Source of the DNA: Asterionellopsis glacialis
Taxonomy: Eukaryota; Bacillariophyta; Plagiogrammaphyceae; Rhaphoneidales; Asterionellopsidaceae
Length of the DNA: 64,000 nucleotides
Assembly (NCBI GenBank): GCA_014885115.2
Contig: WKLE02002599.1
Coordinates: forward strand, 1 to 64,000
Reading direction: 5' to 3'
Below, piece after piece: positions 1 to 11,512 of this stretch (the stretch's first letter is position 1; each line of letters opens with the position of its first letter). Under the pieces are notes generated by a model that had not been told where the DNA came from, ran no database searches, and saw only the letters and a list, made by a program, of their open reading frames with translations. The position numbers and the translations under genes were made by a program.

Positions 1-711
1 GTACCCAACGTACGCAGTTCTACATACACGGTCATTGCTGTAGAGCCCAGTAGGTGGAATCTCATTTCACCCGAAAGGTAGCTTCTTTTTTGGTAAACTG
101 CGGTAGTGCGCATTATTCACCCAGACAGTCCGAGTCCACAGCTAGAGTCTACAACAAAGTTTTTGTATGAGGATGATAGGTCCTGGCAGTAAGAGTAACA
201 TAAGATAAGACCTCAAGATGATATATTCCCAGTCTAAAAAACTCTAGTCCTAGTTGCTGAAAGGTACCTACCCTCCAGTGAGGAGCTATGCGCGACTTCT
301 GGTCCTTCTCCAGCCTGTATTTCAAAAATACTGAATTTGCCTATGCATGAAGAGTGGTAGGACCTATTCCAAACCAACACAACATGTTTCTTACGTTGTT
401 ATTCTGGTAGAGACTGCTGTTTTTGGTTATCGAAGACTTTTCCCGACTTTCTAAAAATCTAAACCTTTTTTTATTGCTCTGGTATTGGGATGAAACGATT
501 GAAAGCTGAAGCTGCGTTTTTGCAGTTTAAAAAGCCGATTAACATATTATTATTATTATACAAGAGTTGAGTTCTCTCGTGATGAATGTCATTTTGGAGT
601 GCGCGTTGGCAGCTAGTTTTCTACTTTCACTTCTTTCCCACTAGTCGCATCAAAATTAGAATCATTGCATAGTGTGCAAATGCCTATATTCGATAAGTCA
701 TCATCGATTAT
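1..711. other. Intergenic, left edge
   Basis: No convincing coding stretch on either strand. It holds a short ATT microsatellite near 547-560 and scattered CTAG-rich words (for example near 240) of the kind seen in other gaps of this window. The 3' untranslated region of the minus-strand gene ending at 712 probably lies in the right part of this gap. Confidence 0.6.
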
Positions 712-1604
712 CTAAGCATCTTCCTTACCTGCTGCAGCGGCATCTGCAGCCTTTTTGGCTGCTCTCTCCGCTTCATCTGCAGCAAGTCCTTGCTGACTCT
801 GCTCGATCCCAGCAACAACTAGTTTGATATCTGGTTTGCTGCCAACAACAACAACGGCAGCAACAGACTTTGCTTCCATTTCACCAGTTTCCTCCACTTC
901 TTCTTCTACTTCTTCAATGGCATATCCCGCAAACTCTTCATCGGTGCCCTCAAGCACATAAGCAGTAATCGGCTGACTTCCGGGAGGATCTTTCTTTGGA
1001 GCACGGTCAAGGTATGCTAATAAATCTGGTGCCAGCGTAGCCGAGTTGGAAATGATACGAACACCTGTGTGGGTGCCAGGAACATGTCCCTCCGGGCAGT
1101 ATAGGTGGTCAGAAAGAGACAACAAATCCTTCGTTGATTGTGCTACATCATCGAAAGCTTCAAAGGAAAGAGCATCCGAACCTGCCTCTGGCATTTTACT
1201 TGCTGCTACGGCCTTCACCTGGTTTGACAATAACAATCCCCCAGGGAAATAAAATTGAAATTTATCATATTCAGTAAGATATTTCGTACTCAAACAAAAT
1301 CAGACTGTCGTTGTCCATTGATTTCCCAAAATTTCAAAACCTGTTTTCATAATGGAATACAACATAGCGGTTCGCCATAAACGTACCTTGAGAGGGTTCT
1401 TCTTTGGTTGTTGCAGACTGGCAATTTTTAAATCTAAAGGCTTCATAATTCGGAAGGAAGACTTTTTTAGAGGAGTTACTCCATCGGCATTCAAAGCCCA
1501 GTTGAAGGCATAATTTTGGCCGGGGTATTCATCGGGGAATTTCGTTGCTTCACCCACCCTTTTAATACTGTCTGGAAGTCCTGAAGATGCATCAGATGAT
1601 GATG
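712..1604 (-). CDS. Hypothetical protein, at least two exons, 5' end unresolved
   Basis: Not recognised. Two exons fit well: 1604-1387 and 1218-712 (stop at 712). The donor is AAG|GTACG and the acceptor CCAG|GTG, both in phase 0. The upstream exon is preceded by a good acceptor (TTTTAG at 1610-1605) entered in phase 1, so at least one further 5' exon should exist, but I could not place it with confidence. The visible protein is about 240 residues, largely soluble, with a Glu-rich stretch and an Ala/Lys-rich C-terminal tail ending GKEDA. No signal peptide or catalytic motif is visible in the part seen. The composition is like that of neighbouring real exons. Confidence 0.55.
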
Positions 1605-2383
1605 CTAAAATTGAAATATAATCAAGCAAAAGTTCCAAATAAACATGGTGAGAATGATCAGAATCGGAAAAAAAATAGTGTTTGAAATTTGTGGGGTGTC
1701 AAACCGCACTACATAAAAAATCTAACGGAATAAATTACATATTGAATACACTTGAATACGAAAAAGGACCTTTCCAATAGTGTATTTCTCCTTAGTAGGA
1801 GGTAAAGCCTGCTCGGTTCTCGTTACGCATAACAATGGGCATGATTTCACGTACCGAAAGTTCGAACTTTACATGATGTTGTTCTCCATGCTCCCTTTGC
1901 TGATGCCCCCAAAGAGCGTCTTGCAACTAAAAGGATAGCAGTACGCCCCATCGTCGAACCAGACAGTTGACGTCGAAGGATCTCGCTCTCAAAAACGTGG
2001 CTGCTGTGCGGAGCCTCTCTGGGGATGATGATGTATCATAGCTGCGCAAGGCGAGCGTTGGTCTGCGTGTGCAAGCCGATCCAAACTATTATCACTGTCG
2101 CCGTGCTGTCGACGCACGTAGACTTTAGTGGATATTCCTACGTACAAATTATGGAATCTGGAATTTCTTATATTTTCTGATATATGTTTGCTTTGCTCCC
2201 TATTGTTCCTCCCAGTTTGAGAATCTGACTCAAATTCACACAGTGAACAACAACCGGCGATGACACAATCTCAAACCGACTCCATCAGTGACAAATCTCT
2301 CTACCCCAAAGATTTATCTTGGCAGACTGTGTTAAAGTATTGATTCGTCTGAAGTCTCCAATTTCAGATTTAATATTACTACG
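1605..2383. other. Gap between divergent genes with a GC-richer segment
   Basis: The segment about 1800-2130 is richer in G+C and CpG than its surroundings and reads as coding-like in several short frames. One minus-strand stretch, after an acceptor-like TTTTAG near 1927, gives about 40 residues ending at a TAA near 1795. No frame stays open beyond about 40-50 codons, so I do not call a gene. The missing 5' exon(s) of the gene at 712-1604 and the COQ4 promoter must lie in this gap. Confidence 0.4.
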
Positions 2384-3268
2384 ATGATTTCATTAATCCA
2401 GCCACGGTTGAGTTCCGTTCGTTTGATACGTCGATTCCTTGCAACCAGAACATCAATAAACGCATCGGCCTCGTCTTCTCAAACGACAACAGGCACTAAT
2501 GCTAATACCAATACTCCATTTTATGGTGAACCTAGGGCTCCCTCTACAGGTACATCGTTTTTACAACGTTTAGCATTGGCAACTCATTCGGCCACAACAG
2601 CATTTGCGGATCCAACTCGAGCAGATGCTGTTGCAGCATTAGGTGAAGTGACGGGTCATGTTGCATTGACTCAAATATATGATCGGATGATGTCTGATGC
2701 CACAGGACAACGGATTCTTCGTGATCAACCACTTGTCAACAATTCAACGATTAATATGGAAGATTTGTTTCAACAATTGAAACGTGCAAGAGAAAATAAC
2801 AAAAGTGAATTGACCTTTGGACAGGCATATGCTGCCTTTATGGAAGAACATGGGTACGATCCAGATGAACGGAGTGAAGTGAAATACATTTCGGATCCAG
2901 AACTATCCTACATTATGTTGCGGTATAGACAATGTCATGATTATTGGCATGCATTGACGGGACTTCCACCGACAGTTCTGGGCGAATTGGGATTAAAGTG
3001 GTTAGAATTGTTACAAACAGGCCTACCTGTCGCGGCATTGTCTGCAACAGTAGGAAGTTTACGCTTAAATGCTCAAGAAAGAGAAATTTTGAATAATCAA
3101 TATTTGCCATGGGCTGTCCGAATGAGCAAACAAAGTGACTACCTTCTGAATGTGTACTATGAAGAAGAGTTTGATACACCTCTTTCAGAGTTACGTGAAA
3201 GAATAGGTATTGAACCAGCACCTACCGTAGAAAGGGATTTTGAGGACGCAAATGAAAGTAATACATAG
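2384..3268 (+). CDS. COQ4: COQ4, ubiquinone biosynthesis protein
   Basis: Single-exon gene of 294 residues, close to the usual COQ4 length. COQ4 belongs to the mitochondrial inner-membrane complex that makes coenzyme Q, and is required for complex assembly and a late ring-modification step. The family metal-binding signature HDxxH followed 11 residues later by E is present at about residues 184-200 (HDYWHALTG then VLGE). The region after it (LGLKWLELLQTGLP) and the C-terminal YYEEEFDTPLSELRERIGI block also match the family. The N-terminus (MISLIQPRLSSVRLIRRFLATRTS) is Arg/Ser-rich and free of acidic residues, as expected for a mitochondrial presequence. The ATG at 2384 is the first in frame. 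The gene is divergent from the minus-strand gene at 712-1604. Confidence 0.95.
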   Translation: MISLIQPRLSSVRLIRRFLATRTSINASASSSQTTTGTNANTNTPFYGEPRAPSTGTSFLQRLALATHSATTAFADPTRADAVAALGEVTGHVALTQIYDRMMSDATGQRILRDQPLVNNSTINMEDLFQQLKRARENNKSELTFGQAYAAFMEEHGYDPDERSEVKYISDPELSYIMLRYRQCHDYWHALTGLPPTVLGELGLKWLELLQTGLPVAALSATVGSLRLNAQEREILNNQYLPWAVRMSKQSDYLLNVYYEEEFDTPLSELRERIGIEPAPTVERDFEDANESNT

Positions 3269-4913
3269 GAATTGTAGATAGAGAGGCTGCCTCTTTGTAA
3301 ATATTTTAAAACATTTAGTTGTGAATGTTCTGTTAATTTTCAGCTTTGTGCCGTACAATTAGAACTATTGTTACAAATAGGGCCGTAGATTCCCCGTGAA
3401 ACTCGGATTTTAAAGTACCTTAATAATGAGATGAATTCGACTGTCGTGTTTTGTGATGTGTTAGGGAGGTTAATGACAGCACCCCCACTAATGTGACTAC
3501 AACAAGAGATATGGGAGATGTAAGGTGTCCGAATGAAGCTGAGTATTTATCCTCGGGAGGATTTATTCATGATGACAATCCCGACGCTATAGTGTTGGTG
3601 CATATTATGAATGTGATTGGTAATGACAAAAGTGATCCAATTTAAAGAGGAGACAATCCATTTTGAAATGGTGAAAAAAGAATCCTTGCTCAGGGCTGCC
3701 ATTTCCGCATATATATGGAACTTTAATTTGTCTTCAATGTTCTTTGGTCGGAATGCCATCTATCTTCGGAGTTTTTTTATTACATGGCATAACTATGATT
3801 CGCAACACGGTTGACTTCCACCGGAGGATGGTAGAATTTTAATTTAGCTTACTCCTCAATGCTTAATTAATAAAATTACAGAAAAAGTGTGAAAGTCGCT
3901 CGTAGTGATCATACATCTTTTTGCTGAAAAATATTAGATCATGATCCCTACAGGTCCCTGCCTCTCATTGTCGCAATGCTTATCTTCAGTTCTGAGAAAA
4001 AATCGATGTCTGTACTTGGATCTTGAGAAAAATATTCTTTGCACTGTCACCTTGACTTTTGTTCTTGGCGTGCCTGCTGGTATCAACATAATATATAATA
4101 TATTATTGTTGCTTACTGTATTACTATCGGCAAATTGAAAATACAGAATTTGTGATCAAAGGACCGACAAATCAGAAACGAATTACAAGTAGTATTAAAA
4201 ATAAATAAGTAGTAAATAATTACCAGGCAGTACCAGGTACGTGGTCATAGTCTACCTGGTAGTACAGAAGCAGACAAAAATGGAATTCGCTTTCCAAGTC
4301 GTAATGTTCCGATTTGCATAATATGCATAATTGCGTATTTTTAAGATCCATCCGAAATCCTTCGCATATCATATATAAGGGAATCCCTGAAGATTTACCT
4401 GGTACAGCTTAATACACTTTGTGTATACAGAATCTTCTGCTACACTTACTATAAGGATGACAGTACAGTAAAAAATATACTAATTATCATTGGCTATTTG
4501 CTGGTAGGAGTTCCATAGCATGCAAGTGCAGCAATCAGTAGGATTTGTAGTATCAGTACCCTGCACATCGCCAGTTTACCAGATACTACTAGCAGAGGTC
4601 GGGAGAAACTGTGTTGACTGTAGTCTTATCTGCGGGGGTAGCTCCGAGAGGAAACACCCAATGATCATAAATTATTTCAGTTCGCCATAAAATATCCGAA
4701 CTCTATTTGTGGGCTTTGACCGTAGACAAACCCATCGAAGCAAAGCTCAAGACCAAGTTAGTTTCTCATATAAAGAGAGCAACACTGTGTTACAGACCAT
4801 TCACTCTATCGAACGTGTCCGAACGCTGCTTTGTTAGAGTCGCAAGATAGAATCGCAAGATAGAATCTGTCTATTGAATCCCACCAAAAAAGGCCCTTGT
4901 CACCCACACTGCC
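3269..4913. other. Intergenic, 1.6 kb
   Basis: Only short random frames. Near 4205-4260 it carries words of the recurring TACCAGG/TACCTGGTA family. A run TCGCAAGATAGAATC is directly repeated at about 4840-4868, just upstream of the channel gene's ATG. The 5' UTR of that gene probably starts somewhere after 4700. Confidence 0.5.
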
Positions 4914-7900
4914 ATGTCAAATTACGGTGCAAATGAGTTGCCACCTCGCCAGCCTAGGGATGCGGGTAGAATGGAACGCATGATGAGAGCCTCTCTTGAC
5001 AAGGAGGACGCAGGTGAGGGCAGTCTCATCGAAAGTATTGAAAAAAAGGATAAAGGATCGTCCTCCAAGATGCCAACGTTACCGAAACTCAATATGCCAC
5101 ATCTTGCTCTCAGAGTCGGTCGAAAAATTAGACTCGAGAAGGCTCCATCACTCAGAGTTCTAGATTTACAAAAAGTAGACGAACCTGGAAATGTCCCCAT
5201 GCAGCAGCATAGGAGAGTCGCAACAGCGACCGACCAACTCTTTGATTATGCGCAGCACGTTGAAGATTTGATGAAAGAAGAAGACGACGACACGTCCATG
5301 GCGAGTAGTCAGTTCGACGCAAGTGCTAGTCAAGCTGAAAATGCAGGAGTAGGTGGAGAAGAAAACATTGCTGTTGAGGCATTCAAAGCAACTAACGATA
5401 ATGATTTGGAGGCACCCCCTCCGATGGTTACGACGCCACTCCTTGCAAAAGAGAAAAAGAAAACAATTCGTACTCGCAGGCGAGCGAAGATGAAGAAAAT
5501 GATGAAAGGGTTTGACATAAAGCGTATAGCATATCAAGTGTGGTCATATTTCGTCTGGAGAGTTCTTTTGTTCATGACTCCCTTACTAGGTATGGCGTGG
5601 GTCCTATTCTATTATCTGGGAAATCCTCAGATTCCATTCTTGCCCAAAACATCATCGGCTTCTTGGTGGCTTATCTTGATTGTGCGTTTACAAGTTACCT
5701 TTAATCTCTCACAGTTGACCCAATTTTTAGTGGAATATCTCGCTCTGAAGAGTAAAATATTCATTCGCGTTGTAGGACCTCTTGTAACACTGGTTGCAAT
5801 GCAATCTAAGGGATGGCCTTTTTTGGTTTTCTTTTGGGGGCTATGGTAAGTGGTTTTTAATTCATTTTCATCTGAACCTTTGACAACTTCTGACAATAAG
5901 CTCAACTGTAATGAACGTATCGTTGTTGATACCGAAACAGGACTCTAATGCTAACTCATGGAGCAACAGCATTTCATAAGAATTGGTTCTACTTTCTTAA
6001 TATTGAAGTCATCAACCCAACACTCAATCCTGACGATGGGATCTTAGAGAGCGATATGTATATGCGCATACTTCTTTCAATGGTTCTTGTTGGTTCAGCT
6101 ACAGCAACGAAGCGCATATTCGTAGTGATCAAGGTAAGTTTTGCTACACAGTTTTTCAGCAATTGCTGCAATACGCAATATGCATCCACCGTGTATCTAA
6201 CAGTTATGATCTTCCCTTTTTATTACTTCCAGCTTGCAACACGTCTATACCTGCACTTCCGACCCAAAATGGACTCTATATTGATCAATATGAACTTGGT
6301 GGCAGAGGTAGCAGATCTGGCAATTACAACCGAATCTGCTGAATTTGAAGAAGCCTTAGAAAAGGAAGAAAATATTCGGAGAGCTGCCCTAAACCAAAAA
6401 AGGGAGACTAAATTTGCGGAAACTCTCACGCCTGCTACAACAATGAAATCATCAAATAAAACTACATCAAAAAGCGCCAATGATAATAATAACGACGACG
6501 AGAGTATCAGTAGTGATACTAGCAGTAGTGGTAGTGGTAGTGAAAGTGATTCCGAATCTGATCTATCCGATGATAATGATAAACAACCTATTCCATATAA
6601 AAAGACAGTAAAATCTGATACAGACGATGATTCAGACAATAAAAAGGTCAGGTGGGGCAATGTCCACGTAGACAACGACGACGAAGACGAAACCGTCGGA
6701 TCTTCCATTGAAAATCCTTCGATATCGACCGAAGAACGGCGTTTCAATTACCTTCGTAGACAGTCATCGGTAGTTCGGTCGGTCATCAATAAACTTGAAC
6801 GCTGGCAAGAACCCGAAGCAAAGCTTGATGTGAAGGTGTGTAAATTCGAAATAGTTGACTACTATCTCAGGATATTAGTGGATAAAAACTAACGCCCCCC
6901 TCCTCTTATTTTTAATTGTCTTTTGCAGAGAAATAGTAATCCCTCGATTCATGACATTTTGAAGTTTCGCAAGGCCTTGGCCTTTTTGGAAGACGCTCAA
7001 CTCTTTGGCGTTGCCTTTGGTGATGCCCAGACTCGAAATAAGTGCGTAAAGTCCGCCATGAAAGTTTACAAACGTCTTCTCAGGTTTACACCAGAAGAAG
7101 AAAATCTCCAGTTTGACGTTATCGGTGCTCTGGCCTACGATAAGGATGGCAACGTCGATGAGAAAAAGGTCAAACAGATTGTTGCACTGTTTCGTCCAGA
7201 TAGGAACGATGAGCTAACAATGTTAGCGTTTGTTCAGAGTTGCGATACGGTCTACAAGAAAGTTCGTTTTTTTCGCGCATCTTTACAGAACTCTGCTATG
7301 ATTGATATTGGTGAGTGTCTGTTAATGCTGTTGTGTGGTTCTTCAAATTTTTAATTGTGAAATCGCTAACTGAACTTCCTCTTTTTTTGTCTTGTAACAC
7401 TAGTACTGTCCAATCTACTTGACGTTTTCTTCTACTTTGTGCTCGGTCTGACCGTGATGAATACATTGGGAACTGATCCCTGGCCGCTTCTTGTATCTTT
7501 TTCTACACTGGTGGTGTCATTTGCATTCGCATTTGGACCATCTCTCGCAAAGTATATAGAAGGCATTCTCTTGATCGCATTGCGTCGTCCTTACGACATT
7601 GGAGATCGCATCACAATTAGCGGTTCTGAAGTAGTAGCAAAACCAACGGAATACGACACGTGGCTTGTGGTGAGTAATGGGTGGGCATTTACAAGATTAT
7701 TTCGTTTCCAAACCGTTATCTTATTTTCATTTTCCTTCCTTTTCTTCTTCCAGGAGGATATCAATCTGACTACAACAACCCTTCGCTTTGCTGGAACGAA
7801 CGAGGTATCCTCGCTGAATAACTTTTCGATATCGAACTCGCGTATTGTCAATTTGGGAAGATCACCACGAGCACTTATTAGAGTGGCCGTTCCTTTTAAC

Positions 7901-8239
7901 ATAGATGCAACACACGAACAGATCAATACTTTCCGTGAAAAGATCGAATCCTTTATTCGTGGAAGGCCGCGAACCTGGCAAGCTCTTACAAGTTTCAGAA
8001 CTAACGCACTTGATGCCAATGCAGGATTTGTTGAGTATGTACTTGTGGTGCAACACGTAAAATCTTGGCAGGATATGGCACCAATTTTGGTTCAAAGAGG
8101 AGAACTTGTGAAACAGTGTTATAAAATTTCAGATTCGCTTGGAATCACATACGACTCGCCGCCTTCTAGGGTTAGTATGGTAGTAAAGAAGAATCTTGAA
8201 TCAGGACCCACAGCTTTAGTTTCTGCATTGGAAGAGTGA
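4914..8239 (+). CDS. MscS-type mechanosensitive ion channel (MSL-like), six exons
   Basis: Exons 4914-5845, 5941-6133, 6233-6835, 6929-7310, 7404-7669, 7754-8239 join in frame to 953 residues. MscS-family channels open under membrane tension and release ions and osmolytes. The cytosolic N-terminal ~200 residues are followed by about six hydrophobic segments: four before and two after a long cytosolic loop. The last of them, with FAFAFGPSLAKYIEGIL, is the pore-lining helix and leads into RRPYDIGDRI, the MscS beta-domain signature. The layout resembles plant MSL4-10. The loop between segments 4 and 5 contains a highly acidic Ser/Asp/Glu run and an EF-hand-like loop (AYDKDGNVDEKK) in which positions 1 and 12 are not canonical. 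Introns are 93-99 bp long and all begin GT and end AG. Confidence 0.93.
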
Positions 8240-8590
8240 ATGCATTGTTCTTTAAACATAAATTAGCAACAAAGATGAAATAGATTAAAAAGTTGAAATT
8301 GAAAATTTGGAGATAGCGTGGTGAACTTTGTCTTCGAAAATCTTTCTCCTCTTACATGAAGACGACCTCAAAGGGTTCTACATGAAACTGCCAGGACTTG
8401 CATCCAATATGGCTTAGCTTGAATGCTATACATTGAAAACTCTGTATTTGATTTGTCTATGTTACCATCCCTTAGTTCTTAGCGATTTGTCGGATGCGTT
8501 ACACACTTGTCCTGTTAGTGTTGGATATGAATATTCATGTATACACAAGGCTATCATTCCAAATCTATAAGAATATATTTCTTTCCAGGT
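8240..8590. other. Gap between convergent genes
   Basis: 3' untranslated sequence of the channel gene (plus) and the zinc-finger gene (minus). Nothing else seen. Confidence 0.6.
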
Positions 8591-9111
8591 TTATTTCTTG
8601 CCACTTTTCTTTTTGCTCGTACTTAAGCCAGCACTAAGTAGGTCGTCCATTCCAGCAGCAGCCTTTTTCTTTCGTTCTGCTTTGGTCATAGTGGGAGCAC
8701 CCCCTCCTTTGCCCTTAGTTTGAGAATTTTTCATCATGTCAGCAGCAGCTTCCTTAGCCCCTGGGAAACAATCATCTATAGTCTTTCCATGCTTCCCCTC
8801 GGCATGAGCTGTTAATTCTGTATTTGTCTTCATATAAACAGATAAAAACGAATATAAGAATCTAATTTTAAGTAAAGTGAAAAGTAATATATAATGAAAT
8901 AATTGAACAATACGATTTACCTTCAATTATTCGACTGAAAAGCAACAGCACATACCTTTGTGATCTTTAGTTCTGTCTGACAAATAGTGCACTTCGACAT
9001 TTTCGGAGGATCTTTCACTCTTGAAGGTATCCTTCCCATCTCATCACCGATCCCTGCCGCTCGGTTTGCTTTTTGAGTGCGTCGGCGCTCAGCTTTATGT
9101 GATTCTGGCAT
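8591..9111 (-). CDS. Small zf-met2 type zinc-finger protein (At2g23090/ZNF706-like)
   Basis: Two exons, 9111-8956 and 8827-8591, give 130 residues. The N-terminal half is basic (KAERRRTQKANRAAG). Then comes one zinc finger with CTIC and H..KH ligands (KCTICQTELK, AHAEGKHGK) followed by CFPG. This order, basic 4F5-like head then a single C2H2 finger then CFP, matches the conserved small nuclear zf-met2 proteins of plants and ZNF706 of animals, whose role is poorly known. The intron (8955-8828) has donor AAG|GTATG. The C-terminus is Lys-rich (STSKKKSGKK). Confidence 0.85.
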
Positions 9112-9883
9112 AACTTGAAATATTTCTAGTATCTTCTTCTAAAACGTTCCGTTCTACTATGTGTGAGATCCTTTGGGATCGTAAATGTACAACAGAGCAG
9201 GCGTCTTTGTCTCCAGCGTTGTCACAACAACAAAAACAGGAATAGAACACCCTGACAAGTTGGAAGTAGTGCAGTATCTTTACATCTTAAGCCTACCCAT
9301 GTCATGTCTGCGTTGCTCCTTGATAGAGCGAGGGGCACAGAAAAAATTATAAAATGCATGGTTTCTAGAGAGAATGTATGTGCGCTCATAGCCCGAGCCC
9401 GAGGAGTGTCCGCCGTTCTTTCCTTTCAAATTTTCAGAATAAAATCTACGTGAAAATTTACGCGTTCCTCCGTAGAAAAGTCGAATTATTGGTTTAGGCA
9501 CTCCCGGATTCTTTCGGCACTACCTGGTACCAGGTACAGTACCTTCGGGTACAGTGTCGTATGGTTCTTTACCAGGTACCACTTACAAGGTACATCATGT
9601 ACACGTATACAGGTATGTCAGTATAAAGTAGCTTAGACGCATTGGCTGCATGACAACATCAGACATCAGTTGATATTTTTCTTGACACACTCATCATCGG
9701 ACATCACTAAAACTGAACGGGCTCTCTCATCCGTCAGAGTTTGTCGTACTGTATGCATACATACTATTTCAAAACTTCGAAAGAACTTTGTCTCTTACCT
9801 GTACAGGTACTTCTTTATTCTTTTTGGGCGTCATCGGTGGGCGAGTATTTTACCTGTCGTCTTCTGACCCAAAAGGAAAGACC
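9112..9883. other. Divergent intergenic region with palindromic motif
   Basis: Between the zinc-finger gene and the trefoil-repeat gene. A 73-codon minus frame at 9280-9501 lacks an ATG and is not supported. A 16-bp perfect palindrome TACCTGGTACCAGGTA lies at 9521-9536, followed by several half copies to about 9610 (see repeat entries). Confidence 0.55.
9521..9536. repeat. 16-bp palindrome TACCTGGTACCAGGTA
   Basis: Perfect inverted repeat, with further half sites (TACCAGGTACC near 9571-9581, AAGGTACA near 9587) in the next 80 bp. It lies about 350 bp upstream of the trefoil-repeat ORF. A regulatory role is inference only. Confidence 0.7.
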
Positions 9884-11512
9884 ATGCTGTTGAAAAAATT
9901 GTCGTTCCCTTGTAAGGAACCTGAACGTTGCCTCATATCCTCCGAAACGTACGATGTACGAATAAGTTGTCGCTCCGATGGAAAAATTTCCAGCACGAAG
10001 CATCGGAAGAGATCTGAAGAATGGATCATAGTTCCGTGTAGAAATGACAACCGCCATGGAATGGTAATGCTGCAGTCTGTCAAACATTATCGATATTTGT
10101 CATCTATGGCCGATGGTCAAGTCTTCACTACGGCTGTTCAAGAGGATGCTGATACGTGGCAGATCACAGTGCACCCTACGAAACGTGCATCTGTCTTCCT
10201 TACTTCGAACTTTCACAAGGCCAAACTCGTCTTCGATAATAATGAAAACAGGTTCCGTACAACTTCAATAGCATCAAACGATGGTACCTATAATTGCGAC
10301 GACAAGTCCTGGAGTGCAGAAGAATTGTGTTGGAATATTGAGTACCTTAGTGGTGAGCTGTGTTTTATTTCCTCGCAACTCTTTAACAAACAAATTCAAT
10401 GTAACTTCTTTGGAAATCCCACCATGTCTCGTTACTGTGGTAGTGGCGAAGTATGGAGATTCGTTGAGGCAGGTGACGGGATGGTTTATATTTGTCCATG
10501 GATTGAATCAAATCTATTTCTTTCCTCCACACGTGACGGTCGAGTTTTAACAACATGCGACAGAGGCTGCCAAGAAGTATGGGTTGTCGAAAAGGCATCC
10601 GATGAATCAGGAACTGTGATCAAGTCAGTTTCGACCGGCCAATATCTCTGTATTTCTGAAGATGGAATTGGTTTGGAGACGACACCCTATCAAGATCTGA
10701 AGGGTGGGATATGGGAACTCGAGACTGCAAATAAAAATATGTTCAATATTTCGTCTATTCCTCACGACCAACGTATTAGTTGTTCCAAAGGATCAAGCTT
10801 GAGGAAGGGCACTTCATACATGACAAATAAACGTTCCAGGTGGGAAGATTGGATTGTCGAAGATCTACGAGATGGGTCTATTCGACTCTATTCCAAGGTA
10901 GGAGGCGTGTACCTTGGATGCGATAGTCACGGTAACATTGTTACAAATCCAAAAGCTACCGATGGCGAAGCTTGGTGTATTGAAGAATCTCCAAATGGGG
11001 GATTTTCTTTTGTTTCGGATATGCACCATTTGTATCTAGCATGTAAAGAAAACGGTGATTTGTATACCACCAAAGATAAACTCATGAGTGATGATATATC
11101 ATGGCGACTTGAACCACGAATGCCATCCACCATGAATGGATTTCATATTGGTGCTCTTTTTGTCGCTGGAAGTGCATCAATTGCAGCTGCTGCTTTCATG
11201 CCCTTTGTGGTTGCAGGAAAGACAGCTATGGTGGGTGCTTTATCCGTAGGAAACTACGTCTGTGCAGGAGCGATTAATGAAATGATTAACCCTGGTAGTG
11301 GTAGGAGTGGCGTCTTAGAGGATGGAAGTTTTCATAAATGCCCTGTAGGTGCTGAGGGGATGGTGACAACTGAAAGTAGTAGAGATCGTATTCCATCGGT
11401 CAAGTCCAAATCACCTATGACTGGAATAGATGTATTTGATTCAAGGGAATATTTTTATAGATCAGTACAAATTGAGTTCAACCGTCCGTTTTGTGCATGG
11501 AAGTCGTGGTAA
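9884..11512 (+). CDS. Nine-repeat (probable triple beta-trefoil) protein with C-terminal hydrophobic segment
   Basis: The frame is open from 9788 without an ATG. The first ATG is at 9884, giving 542 residues, unless an upstream exon supplies the start. Nine repeats of about 41-58 residues each end in a Trp followed by a hydrophobic residue (EEWIIV, DTWQIT, EVWRFV, EVWVVE, GIWELE, EDWIVE, EAWCIE and similar). Within each, a Y-L-S/C..DG.V.TT-like strand pattern recurs. This resembles fascin-type beta-trefoil repeats, three per trefoil, hence three trefoils. After the repeats comes an Ala/Gly-rich hydrophobic stretch (roughly FHIGALFVAGSASIAAAAF and on to GALSVGNYV), which could be one or two membrane helices. 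The short tail has no recognised motif. Function unknown: actin bundling or glycan binding would both fit a trefoil fold. Confidence 0.75.
   Translation: MLLKKLSFPCKEPERCLISSETYDVRISCRSDGKISSTKHRKRSEEWIIVPCRNDNRHGMVMLQSVKHYRYLSSMADGQVFTTAVQEDADTWQITVHPTKRASVFLTSNFHKAKLVFDNNENRFRTTSIASNDGTYNCDDKSWSAEELCWNIEYLSGELCFISSQLFNKQIQCNFFGNPTMSRYCGSGEVWRFVEAGDGMVYICPWIESNLFLSSTRDGRVLTTCDRGCQEVWVVEKASDESGTVIKSVSTGQYLCISEDGIGLETTPYQDLKGGIWELETANKNMFNISSIPHDQRISCSKGSSLRKGTSYMTNKRSRWEDWIVEDLRDGSIRLYSKVGGVYLGCDSHGNIVTNPKATDGEAWCIEESPNGGFSFVSDMHHLYLACKENGDLYTTKDKLMSDDISWRLEPRMPSTMNGFHIGALFVAGSASIAAAAFMPFVVAGKTAMVGALSVGNYVCAGAINEMINPGSGRSGVLEDGSFHKCPVGAEGMVTTESSRDRIPSVKSKSPMTGIDVFDSREYFYRSVQIEFNRPFCAWKSW

Noticed and set aside
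3547..4138. Several 60-70 codon frames
   Set aside because: Short, AT-rich, no motif, overlapping on both strands.
6223..6747. 174-codon Ser/Leu-rich minus frame
   Set aside because: Antisense of the acidic loop exon of the mechanosensitive channel.
9280..9501. 73-codon minus frame starting PKPIIRLFYGGTRKFSRRF
   Set aside because: Begins with GTG, no ATG, no splice evidence. Basic composition alone is not enough.
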